A stretch of 64,000 nt of DNA. Source: Vibrio halioticoli NBRC 102217. GTDB lineage: Bacteria; Pseudomonadota; Gammaproteobacteria; Enterobacterales; Vibrionaceae. Below the pieces are notes generated by a model. The model saw nothing but the letters and a program-made list of their open reading frames with translations, was not told the DNA's origin and did no database searches. Location: the NCBI RefSeq assembly GCF_000496695.1, contig NZ_BAUJ01000014.1, positions 62,001 through 126,000 of the forward strand. Reading direction: 5' to 3'. Positions within the stretch are counted from its first letter, which is position 1; every line of letters starts with the position of its first letter. Below are positions 28,352 through 38,334 of the stretch, one piece after another. Made by a program: the position numbers and the translations under genes.

Positions 28352-28897
28352 ATGAAACTGTTTTTTGCTTCTGATTTACACGGCTGTCTTACGTCAACAA
28401 AAAAGGTTGTGGAAGCCTATCTCGCCTCTGGCGCTGAACATTTTATTCTACTGGGTGATGTGCTTAATCACGGTCCAAGAAACCCGGTTCCAGAAGCGTA
28501 TGCTCCTGCACAAGTAGCAGAGCTATTGAATAATTATAAAGATAATATTATTGCGGTTCGTGGCAACTGCGACAGTGAAGTTGACCAAATGCTGTTAGAG
28601 TTTCCGTTAATGAGCGATTTTGCCATGGTGTTACTAGAAAGCGGTCAGCGCTTATTTTTAACTCACGGGCATTTGTACAACCAAAACAAACTCCCACCTT
28701 TGAAGTCAGGTGATGTGTTGGCGCACGGTCACACGCACTTACCTGTAGCGGAGTCGATGGGTGAATACACCCTGTTTAATCCAGGCTCTTCGACCATACC
28801 GAAAGGCGGCAATGTGGCAAGCTATGGATTATTAGATGGCACTGAACTTAGCGTGCTGAGTTTTACGGGCGACGTGTTGGCTAACACACAGATCTAA
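28352..28897 (+). CDS. yfcE: Phosphodiesterase YfcE
   Basis: A 181-residue calcineurin-like metallophosphodiesterase. All metal-site blocks are present: SDLHG (D8, H10), GDVLNHGP, RGNCDSE, THGHLYN and HGHTHLP. E. coli YfcE hydrolyses artificial phosphodiesters and its natural substrate is unknown. It is followed by a terminator shared with convergent toxS. Confidence 0.92.
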   Translation: MKLFFASDLHGCLTSTKKVVEAYLASGAEHFILLGDVLNHGPRNPVPEAYAPAQVAELLNNYKDNIIAVRGNCDSEVDQMLLEFPLMSDFAMVLLESGQRLFLTHGHLYNQNKLPPLKSGDVLAHGHTHLPVAESMGEYTLFNPGSSTIPKGGNVASYGLLDGTELSVLSFTGDVLANTQI

Positions 28898-28923
28898 ACG
28901 ACATCATGCCGATAAAGAGCCAA

Positions 28924-28952
28924 TAAAAAAGGAGACCAGAGTCTCCTTTTTT
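28924..28952. terminator. Bidirectional terminator between yfcE and toxS
   Basis: Stem AAAAAAGGAGAC / GTCTCCTTTTTT with a four-base loop between convergent genes. Confidence 0.92.
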
Positions 28953-28969
28953 CATGCGTTTCATTTATT

Positions 28970-29497
28970 TTAAAGACTTGGCGCAGAGACCAATACTCGA
29001 GAACCATGCCCTAAACTGGTCAGTAGGATCGAATTATCGTTGATAATATCGACACGACGACTTTGCTGAGCATCGGTGCGCAGTATTTGTTTAATGATGG
29101 TGAGTTGTGACTCTTTAAAGTCTTGGCTACTGATCCCAGTAGATTGCTTAAACTCTTTTAAATCGATCAGTAAGTAGTTGTCGCTAAGTTGCCAAATACC
29201 CGACTCATCAATGTTTAGGATATGAACTTCTTGGTCATTGTCACTTAATAGCTGAATACGCGATGAACGAATGTACTCACCGTTAGGCAGATATTTTACG
29301 TTCGACGTAATATGAACTTTTCTGAGTGGGCCGACAAGATTTTCATCAATCAGGTCAGTGTGTACAAACGCATCTAAGTTGGTTTGCCACTCGCGAGCCG
29401 TTAATACCTGCTCAACTTTTACATCACTTCCCCAGAATAACCAACCACTGATTATTGTAGAAATCGCTAATAGAATTAATGCTACACGCTGGTTCAT
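28970..29497 (-). CDS. toxS: Transmembrane regulatory protein ToxS
   Basis: A 175-residue protein with one N-terminal membrane helix (about residues 6-23) and a periplasmic domain. ToxS stabilises ToxR and, in V. cholerae and V. parahaemolyticus, takes part in bile sensing with the ToxR periplasmic domain. Its start codon shares one base with the toxR stop (TAATG), so translation is coupled. Identification rests on the position behind toxR, size and topology together with the family-like sequence. Confidence 0.92.
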   Translation of the reverse strand: MNQRVALILLAISTIISGWLFWGSDVKVEQVLTAREWQTNLDAFVHTDLIDENLVGPLRKVHITSNVKYLPNGEYIRSSRIQLLSDNDQEVHILNIDESGIWQLSDNYLLIDLKEFKQSTGISSQDFKESQLTIIKQILRTDAQQSRRVDIINDNSILLTSLGHGSRVLVSAPSL

Positions 29498-30339
29498 TAT
29501 TTGCGGTCTCCTGTTGCACAGATCTTGGAGAGTTCTTGTTGGTTTGCGACTAGGCGCACAGTGCTATTTTCTGAAGAAAACTCAGCACTGTGTATGTAAT
29601 TGAGAAATAGTTGCTGAGATTGGCTTGCTGTGGCAATCACTTCAACTGGGGCTGATTCATCAGGATAAGCTTCCATATAATAGTTCACGCAACTTTTGAT
29701 GCTATCCAACCAATTGGTGAGTGGTGGATGACCTTCAGTGGTTTTTACCGGAACGCCATTGACGACGGTTACCGAGCGAAATTTCGCCGGAGATGAGTGA
29801 GGCAACAACAATGCTAGAACAGGTAAAAGCAGCGCCACAATCAGTATTACACGCGTATTGAAATCCCAATTAGACCAAAATGCTTGCTTCTTAGCAGCAA
29901 CTTCAATTTTTGGCTCTTTTAGCTGCGCGGTGGTGATTGAAGCCAGTGCCGGTTCTGCTGTTGGAACAACAGTTTCTTCGGCTTGCAGAGTTGGAGAAGT
30001 CGCTTCTACAGTAGAAATTAGCTGATAACCACGCTTTGGCACAGTTTTTACAAACTGAGGGGATTTTGTAGAATCTTTTAGCATTTTTCTCAGCGTAGAA
30101 ATCGCTTGAGTTAAGCTAGAATCATCGACTTGGAAACCTTGGTCACGCCACACGTATTCGTGTAATTGATCACGAGTGACCACTTCATTAGGATGCTCGC
30201 AAAGCAACATAAGAATTCGGCTTTCATTGCTACCAAGGCGCACTAAACTATCGTTATCTGATTGATCAATAAGTGAATTGCTCTTTGGATCAAAAATATA
30301 CTTTTGGGCTAGTAAGTATTTAATACCGATTTTGCTCAT
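29497..30339 (-). CDS. toxR: Membrane-bound transcriptional activator ToxR
   Basis: A 280-residue one-component regulator. An OmpR-type winged helix occupies about residues 8-110 (LGSNESRILMLLCEHP; VDDSSLTQAISTLRKML; TVPKRGYQL). A variable tether (about 111-160) leads to a membrane helix at 163-181 and a periplasmic domain with the cysteine pair C217 and C274 that forms the stabilising disulfide. ToxR controls outer-membrane porins and, in pathogens, virulence genes; its presence does not show virulence. It is divergent from htpG, the usual vibrio arrangement. Confidence 0.96.
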   Translation of the reverse strand: MSKIGIKYLLAQKYIFDPKSNSLIDQSDNDSLVRLGSNESRILMLLCEHPNEVVTRDQLHEYVWRDQGFQVDDSSLTQAISTLRKMLKDSTKSPQFVKTVPKRGYQLISTVEATSPTLQAEETVVPTAEPALASITTAQLKEPKIEVAAKKQAFWSNWDFNTRVILIVALLLPVLALLLPHSSPAKFRSVTVVNGVPVKTTEGHPPLTNWLDSIKSCVNYYMEAYPDESAPVEVIATASQSQQLFLNYIHSAEFSSENSTVRLVANQQELSKICATGDRK

Positions 30340-30381
30340 TTAGATCTTCTTTGAATTTTTGTTTGCATGATTGATGAATCG

Positions 30382-30407
30382 TCACACTCATTCTCGATGC
30401 AGTGTGA
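30382..30407. promoter_or_regulatory. Palindrome upstream of toxR
   Basis: Seven-base inverted repeat TCACACT / AGTGTGA spaced by 12 bases, with GATGAATCG repeated on either side. It lies about 45-70 bases upstream of the toxR start and could be an operator; the binding protein is unknown. Confidence 0.45.
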
Positions 30408-30489
30408 GATGAATCGCTGTTTTGTAGCGAATGACAGGCATAGCATAATAAAATTTTATCTAAAAAGCAGTTTTTTTGTCGCAATCGAC

Positions 30490-30516
30490 CTTGAAATTGC
30501 ACTTATGACCCTTATT
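30490..30516 (+). promoter_or_regulatory. Putative heat-shock (sigma-32) promoter of htpG
   Basis: CTTGAAA at 30490-30496, a 12-base spacer and CCCTTATT at 30509-30516, close to the sigma-32 consensus CTTGAAA - CCCCATNT. It lies about 75 bases before the htpG start, in keeping with htpG as a heat-shock gene. Confidence 0.65.
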
Positions 30517-30592
30517 TATTCTTCATAGGTATCACATAAAGGCATGTGCGCCTTGGTGCGCATATGAGTAACATAAAACCCATGGAGTTAAA

Positions 30593-32494
30593 ATGAGCGA
30601 AACTGTGTCAGCGAATAAAGAAACACGAGGTTTTCAATCTGAAGTTAAACAACTTCTGCACCTTATGATTCACTCACTTTATTCAAACAAAGAAATTTTC
30701 CTGCGTGAGCTTATTTCAAATGCATCCGATGCATCCGATAAGCTTCGTTTTCAGGCTTTATCTCAGCCTGATTTGTATCAAGGTGAAGCCGACCTAGGCG
30801 TTAAACTCTCTTTTGATGAGAAGACCAACACCATCACAGTATCGGACAACGGTATTGGTATGAGCCGTGACGACGTAATCGAACACTTAGGTACCATTGC
30901 TAAATCCGGCACTGCAGAGTTTTTCTCTAAGCTATCAGAAGACCAATCAAAAGATTCTCAACTCATCGGTCAATTCGGTGTTGGTTTTTATTCGGCATTT
31001 ATCGTGGCAGATGCGGTAACCGTGCGCACTCGCGCTGCAGGTCTTGCAGCAGATCAAGGTGTGCAGTGGCATTCTGCGGGTGAGGGTGATTACACCATCG
31101 AAGACATCACTAAAGAGTCTCGTGGTACAGAAATCATTTTGCACATGCGTGAAGAAGGCAAAGAGTTCTTATCTGAGTGGCGTTTACGTGATGTTATCAG
31201 CAAGTACTCTGACCATATTGGTATTCCTGTTTCTATCCTGACTAAAGTGACTGACGACGAAGGCAAAGAAACTGGCGAAACTAAGTGGGAGCAGATCAAC
31301 AAAGCGCAAGCACTATGGACGCGTGCTAAGTCTGAAATAAAAGATGAAGAGTACACAGAGTTTTACAAACATATCTCTAACGATTTTGCTGATCCTCTAT
31401 TGTGGGGACACAATAAAGTAGAAGGTAAGAACGACTACACTAGTTTGCTATACGTCCCAGCGAAAGCCCCTTGGGATATGATGAATCGTGATCATAAGAG
31501 CGGTTTAAAACTGTATGTTCAGCGCGTATTCATCATGGATGACGCCGAGCAGTTTATGCCGTCTTACCTGCGCTTTGTAAAAGGCTTGATTGATTCAAAC
31601 GATCTGCCATTGAACGTGTCACGTGAAATTCTACAAGACAATAAAGTGACCCAGTCGCTACGCAGTGCGTGTACAAAACGCGTGCTCACTATGCTAGAAA
31701 AACTGGCTAAGAAAGACGATGAAAAATACCTGTCTTTCTGGAAAGAGTTTGGCTTAGTGCTAAAAGAAGGTCCTGCTGAAGATTTCGCTAATAAAGAAAA
31801 AGTAGCCGGTCTATTGCGCTTTGCTTCAACGGAAGTGGCAAGCAGTGAGCAGTCAGTGAGCCTTGCAAGCTACGTTGAACGTATGAAAGAAGGCCAAGAT
31901 AAGATTTATTATCTAACGGCTGATAGCTATGCGGCAGCGAAAAACAGCCCACACCTTGAGCAATTTAAAGCAAAAGGCATTGAGGTTGTATTGATGTACG
32001 ATCGCATCGATGAATGGCTAATGAACTACCTCACTGAGTTTGATGGCAAACAGTTCCAATCCATCACTAAAGCCGGTCTAGATTTAAGCCAGTTTGAAGA
32101 TGAGCAAGAAAAAGAAAAACACAAAGAAACAGAAGAAGAGTTTAAATCTGTTGTTGAGCGTACTAAAGAGTACCTTGGCGATCGTGTGAAAGAAGTTCGC
32201 ACTACCTTTAAACTGGCCAATACTCCAGCCGTTGTGGTCACTGACGATATGGAAATGGGTACACAGATGGCGAAACTTCTAGAAGCTGCGGGTCAAGCCG
32301 CTCCTGAAGTGAAGTACATTCTGGAACTTAACCCAGAGCATGATTTAGTAACACAAATGGCAGACACTGCTGATGACATCGAATTTGGTCGTTGGGTTGA
32401 GCTGTTATTAGGTCAAGCAATGCTTGCTGAACGCGGTTCTTTAGAGGATCCAAGCCAGTTCTTGAGTGCCGTGAACAAACTATTGGTTAAATAA
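30593..32494 (+). CDS. htpG: Molecular chaperone HtpG (Hsp90)
   Basis: A 633-residue bacterial Hsp90. The ATP-binding domain has [27 protein letters not shown] and [11 protein letters not shown]; the middle domain has the catalytic arginine region [12 protein letters not shown]-terminal dimerisation region follows. Length is standard. It is likely transcribed from the sigma-32 type promoter upstream and precedes adk and hemH as in E. coli. Confidence 0.98.
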   Translation: MSETVSANKETRGFQSEVKQLLHLMIHSLYSNKEIFLRELISNASDASDKLRFQALSQPDLYQGEADLGVKLSFDEKTNTITVSDNGIGMSRDDVIEHLGTIAKSGTAEFFSKLSEDQSKDSQLIGQFGVGFYSAFIVADAVTVRTRAAGLAADQGVQWHSAGEGDYTIEDITKESRGTEIILHMREEGKEFLSEWRLRDVISKYSDHIGIPVSILTKVTDDEGKETGETKWEQINKAQALWTRAKSEIKDEEYTEFYKHISNDFADPLLWGHNKVEGKNDYTSLLYVPAKAPWDMMNRDHKSGLKLYVQRVFIMDDAEQFMPSYLRFVKGLIDSNDLPLNVSREILQDNKVTQSLRSACTKRVLTMLEKLAKKDDEKYLSFWKEFGLVLKEGPAEDFANKEKVAGLLRFASTEVASSEQSVSLASYVERMKEGQDKIYYLTADSYAAAKNSPHLEQFKAKGIEVVLMYDRIDEWLMNYLTEFDGKQFQSITKAGLDLSQFEDEQEKEKHKETEEEFKSVVERTKEYLGDRVKEVRTTFKLANTPAVVVTDDMEMGTQMAKLLEAAGQAAPEVKYILELNPEHDLVTQMADTADDIEFGRWVELLLGQAMLAERGSLEDPSQFLSAVNKLLVK

Positions 32495-32524
32495 GCAATA
32501 GGGTCAATAAACTCAAAGCTAAAC

Positions 32525-32561
32525 ATTGAGCTCAGAATTGTGATAATATTCTGGGCTCAAT
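32525..32561 (+). terminator. Stem-loop after htpG
   Basis: Stem ATTGAGCTCAGAAT / ATTCTGGGCTCAAT (one G-T pair) with a nine-base loop, but no clear T run; may be a weak terminator or mRNA-stabilising element. Confidence 0.5.
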
Positions 32562-32578
32562 CGTTATTAAAAACAGAG

Positions 32579-32645
32579 TTATACCGAAACTTTCATTAAA
32601 ATCAGTTAGTTACTGGTTGCTTTAAGTTTGTGAGCTTCGGTATAA
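32579..32645. repeat. 67-base element with perfect 10-base terminal inverted repeats
   Basis: TTATACCGAA at 32579-32588 is matched by TTCGGTATAA at 32636-32645; inside, AACTTTC / TAAGTTT-type stretches can partly pair. It sits in the htpG-adk gap just before the adk ribosome binding site (GAGGAA). It may be a small mobile palindromic repeat or a structured adk leader. Confidence 0.5.
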
Positions 32646-32659
32646 AAGAAGAACATTAA

Positions 32660-33316
<657 letters not shown>

Positions 33317-33350
33317 TTATTGCTTATTGATACGCAAATTTAGATACTAT

Positions 33351-33376
33351 AAGGACGACCTCTGGTCGTCCTTTTT
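33351..33376 (+). terminator. Terminator after adk
   Basis: Stem AAGGACGACC / GGTCGTCCTT with a two- to four-base loop and a run of T. Confidence 0.88.
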
Positions 33377-33398
33377 ATTGCTTAAATATCAGGATCTT

Positions 33399-34370
33399 AT
33401 GGAATATCAACGTAAAACAGGTGTGTTATTAGTTAATCTAGGAACACCAGACCAAGCAACGCCCAAAGCGGTAAAGCGCTTCTTAAGTCAATTTTTACAT
33501 GATAAGCGAGTGGTCGATATGACCCGCTGGTTGTGGTGTCCTTTACTGCATGGTGTGATACTGCCAATACGGGCGCCTAAAGTCGCTAAACTCTATCAGA
33601 GTGTATGGATGGATGAGGGTTCACCTTTGATGGTGTACTCCACTAGACAAGCCGATAAACTCAAGCAAAAGCTGAATATTCCGGTTGAGTTGGGTATGAC
33701 CTATGGCAATCCAAGTCTACTTGACGGCATGCAGTCTTTAATAAAACAAGGCGTCGAAAAAGTTATCGTACTTCCTTTATATCCTCAATATTCTGCGACA
33801 ACAACAGCGGCAGTGGTAGATGGTCTGGGCAAAGCTTTTAAGCAGATGACCGTAGTGCCTTCTTTTACTGTCATCGGCGACTATCACGATCATCCTTTAT
33901 ACATAAAAGCGTTAGCCGATTCGGTTCGCAGTGCTTGGCAACAGCAAGGGCAAAGTGAGTACCTGCTTTGTTCGTATCACGGCATTCCTAAGCGTTACGC
34001 TGACAATGGCGATATCTATCCGCTGCATTGCCAAGCGACAACGGATTTGCTCGCCAAAGAACTGCAGTTAGATTCCAGTAAGATTGGCATGACCTATCAA
34101 TCGCGTTTTGGCCGTGAAGAGTGGTTACAACCTTATACGGATAAAACACTGCAAGCTTTGCCTAACAAAGGGATTAAAAATTTAACCATCATGGCTCCAG
34201 CATTTTCGGTTGATTGCTTAGAGACATTAGAAGAAATCTCAGAAGAGTGTTGCCAGATATTTAAGGATGCAGGGGGTGAACAATTTAACTACGTTGCTTG
34301 TTTAAATGACGATGATGCCCACATAGATTTAATGGCGAGCTTAGTTAACGCACAAATATTGCGTGGTTAG
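33399..34370 (+). CDS. hemH: Ferrochelatase
   Basis: A 323-residue ferrochelatase that inserts ferrous iron into protoporphyrin IX, the last step of heme synthesis. Visible parts are [12 protein letters not shown], the active-site histidine in SYHGIPKRY, and [15 protein letters not shown] with the conserved glutamate. I set the start at ATG 33399 because an in-frame upstream extension would run through the adk terminator; CAGGA precedes it. Confidence 0.94.
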   Translation: MEYQRKTGVLLVNLGTPDQATPKAVKRFLSQFLHDKRVVDMTRWLWCPLLHGVILPIRAPKVAKLYQSVWMDEGSPLMVYSTRQADKLKQKLNIPVELGMTYGNPSLLDGMQSLIKQGVEKVIVLPLYPQYSATTTAAVVDGLGKAFKQMTVVPSFTVIGDYHDHPLYIKALADSVRSAWQQQGQSEYLLCSYHGIPKRYADNGDIYPLHCQATTDLLAKELQLDSSKIGMTYQSRFGREEWLQPYTDKTLQALPNKGIKNLTIMAPAFSVDCLETLEEISEECCQIFKDAGGEQFNYVACLNDDDAHIDLMASLVNAQILRG

Positions 34371-34487
34371 TGAACACTTACGCTTGGTTTATTTTTAACT
34401 TTCTGAACGAACTGATAATATAAATACAGTAATCTGCGACCACCAAGTATCGGTGCAGAACAGTATTTAGGTTTTGAGGTAACGATC

Positions 34488-34979
34488 ATGAAACGTTGGT
34501 ATTTGTTGTATTGTAAACGTGGTGATCAACAGCGGGCCCAAGCGCACTTGGAAAACCAAGGTGTAGAGGTTTATTACCCGAAGCTGGTAACAGAAAAATT
34601 AGTGCGCGGTAAACGTCAACAAAAGGTTGAGCCTTTGTTCCCAAGCTACATGTTTGTGCGCTTTGATTATGAGCAAGGCCCTTCATTTACCACAGTGCGT
34701 TCAACTCGTGGTGTGGCTGATTTTATCCGTACTGGGGCATACCCAACTGAGCTGCAAGGCGATCTTGTCTATACTTTAAAACAGCAAGAAGAAGTCTCAG
34801 ATGTGGTGCAATATAATGCGCCAAATGTTGGAGACAAGATTGAAATTACCTCAGGTCAATTTTCAGGAATTGATGCGATTTATCATGAGGCAGACGGTGA
34901 AACTCGCTCGATACTATTGATTACTATGATCAATAAGCAAGTTGCGGTAAAAGTTGATAATACCGATCTTAATCTGTAA
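34488..34979 (+). CDS. rfaH: Transcription antitermination factor RfaH
   Basis: A 163-residue NusG paralogue. The N-terminal NGN domain (about residues 1-100: MKRWYLLYCKRGDQQRAQAHL is split as KRWYLLYCKRG) binds RNA polymerase; the C-terminal KOW domain (about 112-163) in RfaH refolds from a helical to a barrel state. RfaH raises expression of long operons carrying ops sites, such as polysaccharide operons. No ops element was noticed in this window. It stands alone behind hemH. Confidence 0.9.
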   Translation: MKRWYLLYCKRGDQQRAQAHLENQGVEVYYPKLVTEKLVRGKRQQKVEPLFPSYMFVRFDYEQGPSFTTVRSTRGVADFIRTGAYPTELQGDLVYTLKQQEEVSDVVQYNAPNVGDKIEITSGQFSGIDAIYHEADGETRSILLITMINKQVAVKVDNTDLNL

Positions 34980-35016
34980 TCCGACTTCCATACAAGACAA
35001 CAGCCGAGACAGGCAT

Positions 35017-35050
35017 TAAAAAGGGGCGCTAATGTTAGCGCCCCTTTTAC
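35017..35050. terminator. Bidirectional terminator between rfaH and asnB
   Basis: Perfect stem AAAAGGGGCGCTAA / TTAGCGCCCCTTTT with a two-base loop. Confidence 0.93.
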
Positions 35051-35078
35051 ATTTAATTGTGTCTGTGTTCAGCCAGAA

Positions 35079-36743
35079 TTAATAGGCTTCGTTATGGATT
35101 GATTTCACAGCGCGACCTGAAGGATCGGCATTGTTTTTGAATGATTCATCCCACTCAATCGCTTTTGCTGATGAACAAGCCACCGATGGACCACCAGGAA
35201 CACATTCAGCCGCCGATGGAAGAGGGAATAGTTCTTCAAAAATTTCACGATACACATAGCCTTCTTTGGTCGTCGGCGTGTTGTACGGGAAACGGAAGCT
35301 TGCGGTTTCCATTTGCTTATCGGTAATTTTAGCTTCAGCCACTTCACGTAGTGTATCAATCCAGCTGTAGCCAACGCCGTCAGAGAATTGCTCTTTTTGA
35401 CGCCAAGCAATAGCTTCTGGCAGGTAATGTTCGAAACACTCACGCAAGATGTGTTTTTCCATCTTACCGTTGCCACACATTTTATCTTTAGGGTTTAAGC
35501 GCATTGCTACGTCAATAAACTCTTTGTCTAGGAAAGGTACGCGACCTTCTACGCCCCATGCTGCCAAAGATTTGTTGGCACGAGCACAGTCAAACATGTT
35601 CAATGCAAGTAGTTTACGAACGGTTTCTTCATGGAATTCTTGAGCATTTGGCGCTTTATGGAAGTACAAGTAGCCACCAAATATTTCATCAGCACCTTCA
35701 CCAGACAGTACCATTTTAATACCCATCGCTTTGATTTTACGGCCCATTAAGAACATAGGCGTAGAAGCACGGATAGTAGTGACATCGTAGGTTTCAATGT
35801 GATAAATCACGTCACGAATAGCGTCTAGACCTTCTTGAATGGTGTAGGTCATTTCATGGTGAACAGTGCCAATTTGGTCGGCAACTTCACGAGCGGCTTT
35901 CAGATCAGGTGCGCCTTCTAGGCCCACTGCAAATGAGTGTAGCTGTGGCCACCATGCTTCTGATTGGCTGTCATCTTCCACACGCATGGCTGCAAAACGT
36001 TTTGCCACTGCTGATGTGATAGATGAGTCTAAACCGCCAGAAAGCAATACACCGTAAGGTACGTCTGTCATTAATTGACGTTTAACCGCTGCTTCTAAAG
36101 CCTCTGTCAGCTCTTCTTTGCTGGTGGAGTTACCTTGTACTGCAGCATATTCATTCCAGTCACGGATGTAGTAGCGAGTGGCTTCTGCTGCGCCTGATTC
36201 AAGGTAGCTACCAGGAGGGAATTCACTCACGGTTTTACATACTGGGACTAGCGCTTTCATTTCTGAAGCCACATAGAAGTTACCGTGCTCATCATGACCT
36301 TGGTATAGCGGAATAATACCGATATGATCACGGCCGATAAGGTAAGTGTCTTTTTCTTCATCATAAAGAACAAAAGCAAAGATGCCGTTCAGTTCTTCTA
36401 GCAGGTCAGCACCCATGTCTTGGTATAGGGCTAGGATGACTTCACAATCTGAATCAGTTTGAAACTCGTACTTTCCTTCATAACGAGCTCGGATTTCTTT
36501 ATGGTTGTAAATCTCACCATTTACTGCCAGCACTAATTTTTTATCTGGGCTATAGAGAGGCTGTGCACCGCTGTTAAGACCAACGATAGCTAAACGCTCG
36601 TGTGCCAAAATGGCTTTTTCTGATGAGTAAATACCAGACCAGTCTGGTCCGCGGTGACGAAGTTTCTTCGACATTTCTAACGCCACTGGACGTAGCTTGT
36701 CCGCATCACTTTTTATGTCGAGGATACCAAATACCGAGCACAT
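35079..36743 (-). CDS. asnB: Asparagine synthetase B (glutamine-hydrolysing)
   Basis: A 554-residue enzyme. The N-terminal glutaminase uses C2 (MCSVFGILD) and has RHRGPDWSG; the C-terminal synthetase has the PPi loop VLLSGGLDSSI. It makes asparagine from aspartate, ATP and glutamine. Near nag genes as in E. coli. Monocistronic by appearance. Confidence 0.97.
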   Translation of the reverse strand: MCSVFGILDIKSDADKLRPVALEMSKKLRHRGPDWSGIYSSEKAILAHERLAIVGLNSGAQPLYSPDKKLVLAVNGEIYNHKEIRARYEGKYEFQTDSDCEVILALYQDMGADLLEELNGIFAFVLYDEEKDTYLIGRDHIGIIPLYQGHDEHGNFYVASEMKALVPVCKTVSEFPPGSYLESGAAEATRYYIRDWNEYAAVQGNSTSKEELTEALEAAVKRQLMTDVPYGVLLSGGLDSSITSAVAKRFAAMRVEDDSQSEAWWPQLHSFAVGLEGAPDLKAAREVADQIGTVHHEMTYTIQEGLDAIRDVIYHIETYDVTTIRASTPMFLMGRKIKAMGIKMVLSGEGADEIFGGYLYFHKAPNAQEFHEETVRKLLALNMFDCARANKSLAAWGVEGRVPFLDKEFIDVAMRLNPKDKMCGNGKMEKHILRECFEHYLPEAIAWRQKEQFSDGVGYSWIDTLREVAEAKITDKQMETASFRFPYNTPTTKEGYVYREIFEELFPLPSAAECVPGGPSVACSSAKAIEWDESFKNNADPSGRAVKSIHNEAY

Positions 36744-36914
36744 AATTCTTCCTTAAAAAAATTCACTTTATATAAGTTCAATTTGCCATTGTTTGTAAAA
36801 AAATCAACCCACAAATCGACATTTAGATAGTAAAAGCCACTCTTGATTAGATGGCGTTTAATTAATGTGATTATTTGGCAAATGGTTTCTAATCAATGGT
36901 GCAAAAAAGACCAG

Positions 36915-38087
36915 TTAACTAGTATGGATCATAAAGTTGTTACGTCCAGAAGTTTTCACTTGATATAACGCTTGGTCGGCATTTTCAAAAAATTGGGCAC
37001 TATTCATTGTGGTTTCATCAAATTGGCAACCACCAATGCTGATACTCAATTTAGGTTGGCTAGGGTGGGGGATATTGAGTTCAGCCACCGCTTGCAGCAA
37101 CCTGTTGCAAAGAAGGGTCAAGCCCTTGGTGTCAGTGTTAGGTAACAGAATAACAAACTCTTCTCCGCCAAATCGAGCTACGGTATCTATTTCTCGGCGG
37201 CAGGTTTGGTTTAGGGCAATAGCGATTTTCTTTAAGTATTTATCACCGATTTGATGGCCTAGTGTGTCATTGACCATTTTAAAATGATCGATGTCTATGA
37301 CCAGTAACCCTAGTGGTGATTGAGCGCGAGTAGCACGCTGAATTTCTTCGATAAGCTGTTGATCAAAGTAACGACGATTATACAAACCGGTTAGAGTATC
37401 TCGTCCAAGTAACACTTTAAGTTGTACTTTTTGTGCTTCTAGCTCCATTAATTGCAAGGTGATTTGTTTTTTTGCCTTACTTTGCTGTTGATTGTGTATA
37501 AAGGTAAGAGTTTGAGATGAATAGTGGTCTTTGCCTAAGTAGAGCAACCAAGTAATGATGATTAAGTTTGAAATCAGTAAATGTACACTTAGGATATCAG
37601 TGCGCTCTTGATGCCACATGACAAAGGCACAGCCGCAGACAATACTACTGCCGTAAATAATGGCGATCTCGCGACTTTTGAGTATGGTGACTTTCACTAA
37701 AGCGGTGATCATAATGACGGAAATAGGCGCAAGGGTGTACGAATGGCTAATTAATGCAGCATGGAAAATGGTTAGAATACAAGTGGTTAAAAACAGATAC
37801 AGGATGTTGAAACTGTTGTTAACGGGCAGTCGAGGTATATAAAACCAAATTAATAAACATGTCAGCGGGCCAAAAAACAGCAAGTAATCACGAAAGTGCT
37901 GTACATCGGTAGCAGAATTAAGCAAAGCACTGCTTGGGCTCCACAATGGCATAACTAACCCAAATGAAAATAAACACAGGGCGATAATAGGTAGCCATAT
38001 TCTTAACTGTTTACGATTATAGGTCGTGATAAAGTTTTGAAACTGAATTAGCTGTAAGTTTGAGAGAGTGCTGGTGACTTTGTCCAT
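36915..38087 (-). CDS. Membrane-bound diguanylate cyclase (GGDEF)
   Basis: A 390-residue protein with about five to six membrane helices (residues 30-185), a short coiled linker (about 195-225) and a GGDEF domain (about 226-388). The active site is RFGGEEFVILLP (307-311 GGEEF) and the inhibitory I-site RxxD is R298-D301, so product feedback is expected. DTLTGLYNRRYFD opens the domain. It should make cyclic di-GMP; the sensed signal is unknown. No EAL domain. Confidence 0.9.
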   Translation of the reverse strand: MDKVTSTLSNLQLIQFQNFITTYNRKQLRIWLPIIALCLFSFGLVMPLWSPSSALLNSATDVQHFRDYLLFFGPLTCLLIWFYIPRLPVNNSFNILYLFLTTCILTIFHAALISHSYTLAPISVIMITALVKVTILKSREIAIIYGSSIVCGCAFVMWHQERTDILSVHLLISNLIIITWLLYLGKDHYSSQTLTFIHNQQQSKAKKQITLQLMELEAQKVQLKVLLGRDTLTGLYNRRYFDQQLIEEIQRATRAQSPLGLLVIDIDHFKMVNDTLGHQIGDKYLKKIAIALNQTCRREIDTVARFGGEEFVILLPNTDTKGLTLLCNRLLQAVAELNIPHPSQPKLSISIGGCQFDETTMNSAQFFENADQALYQVKTSGRNNFMIHTS

Positions 38088-38334
38088 TTTTTCTCGATAA
38101 TGGTATTGCGACTAAGAGCTTATCCCATATTTAAAGTGTAGGAAATTAAGCTCTAAGCCAATAAGGAAAGCTAGGTATTTGAAGTATCCAATACCAATAG
38201 CTTATCATCCTAACAGTTACTATGTTCGATGGTTGTATTGTAATTTTTTATTATATAATAATGACTTATTAAACATATTACTTTGCTATCGAGCATAATT
38301 TCCGTGTTATGTTGCATACTTTTCGTAGTCGGTA

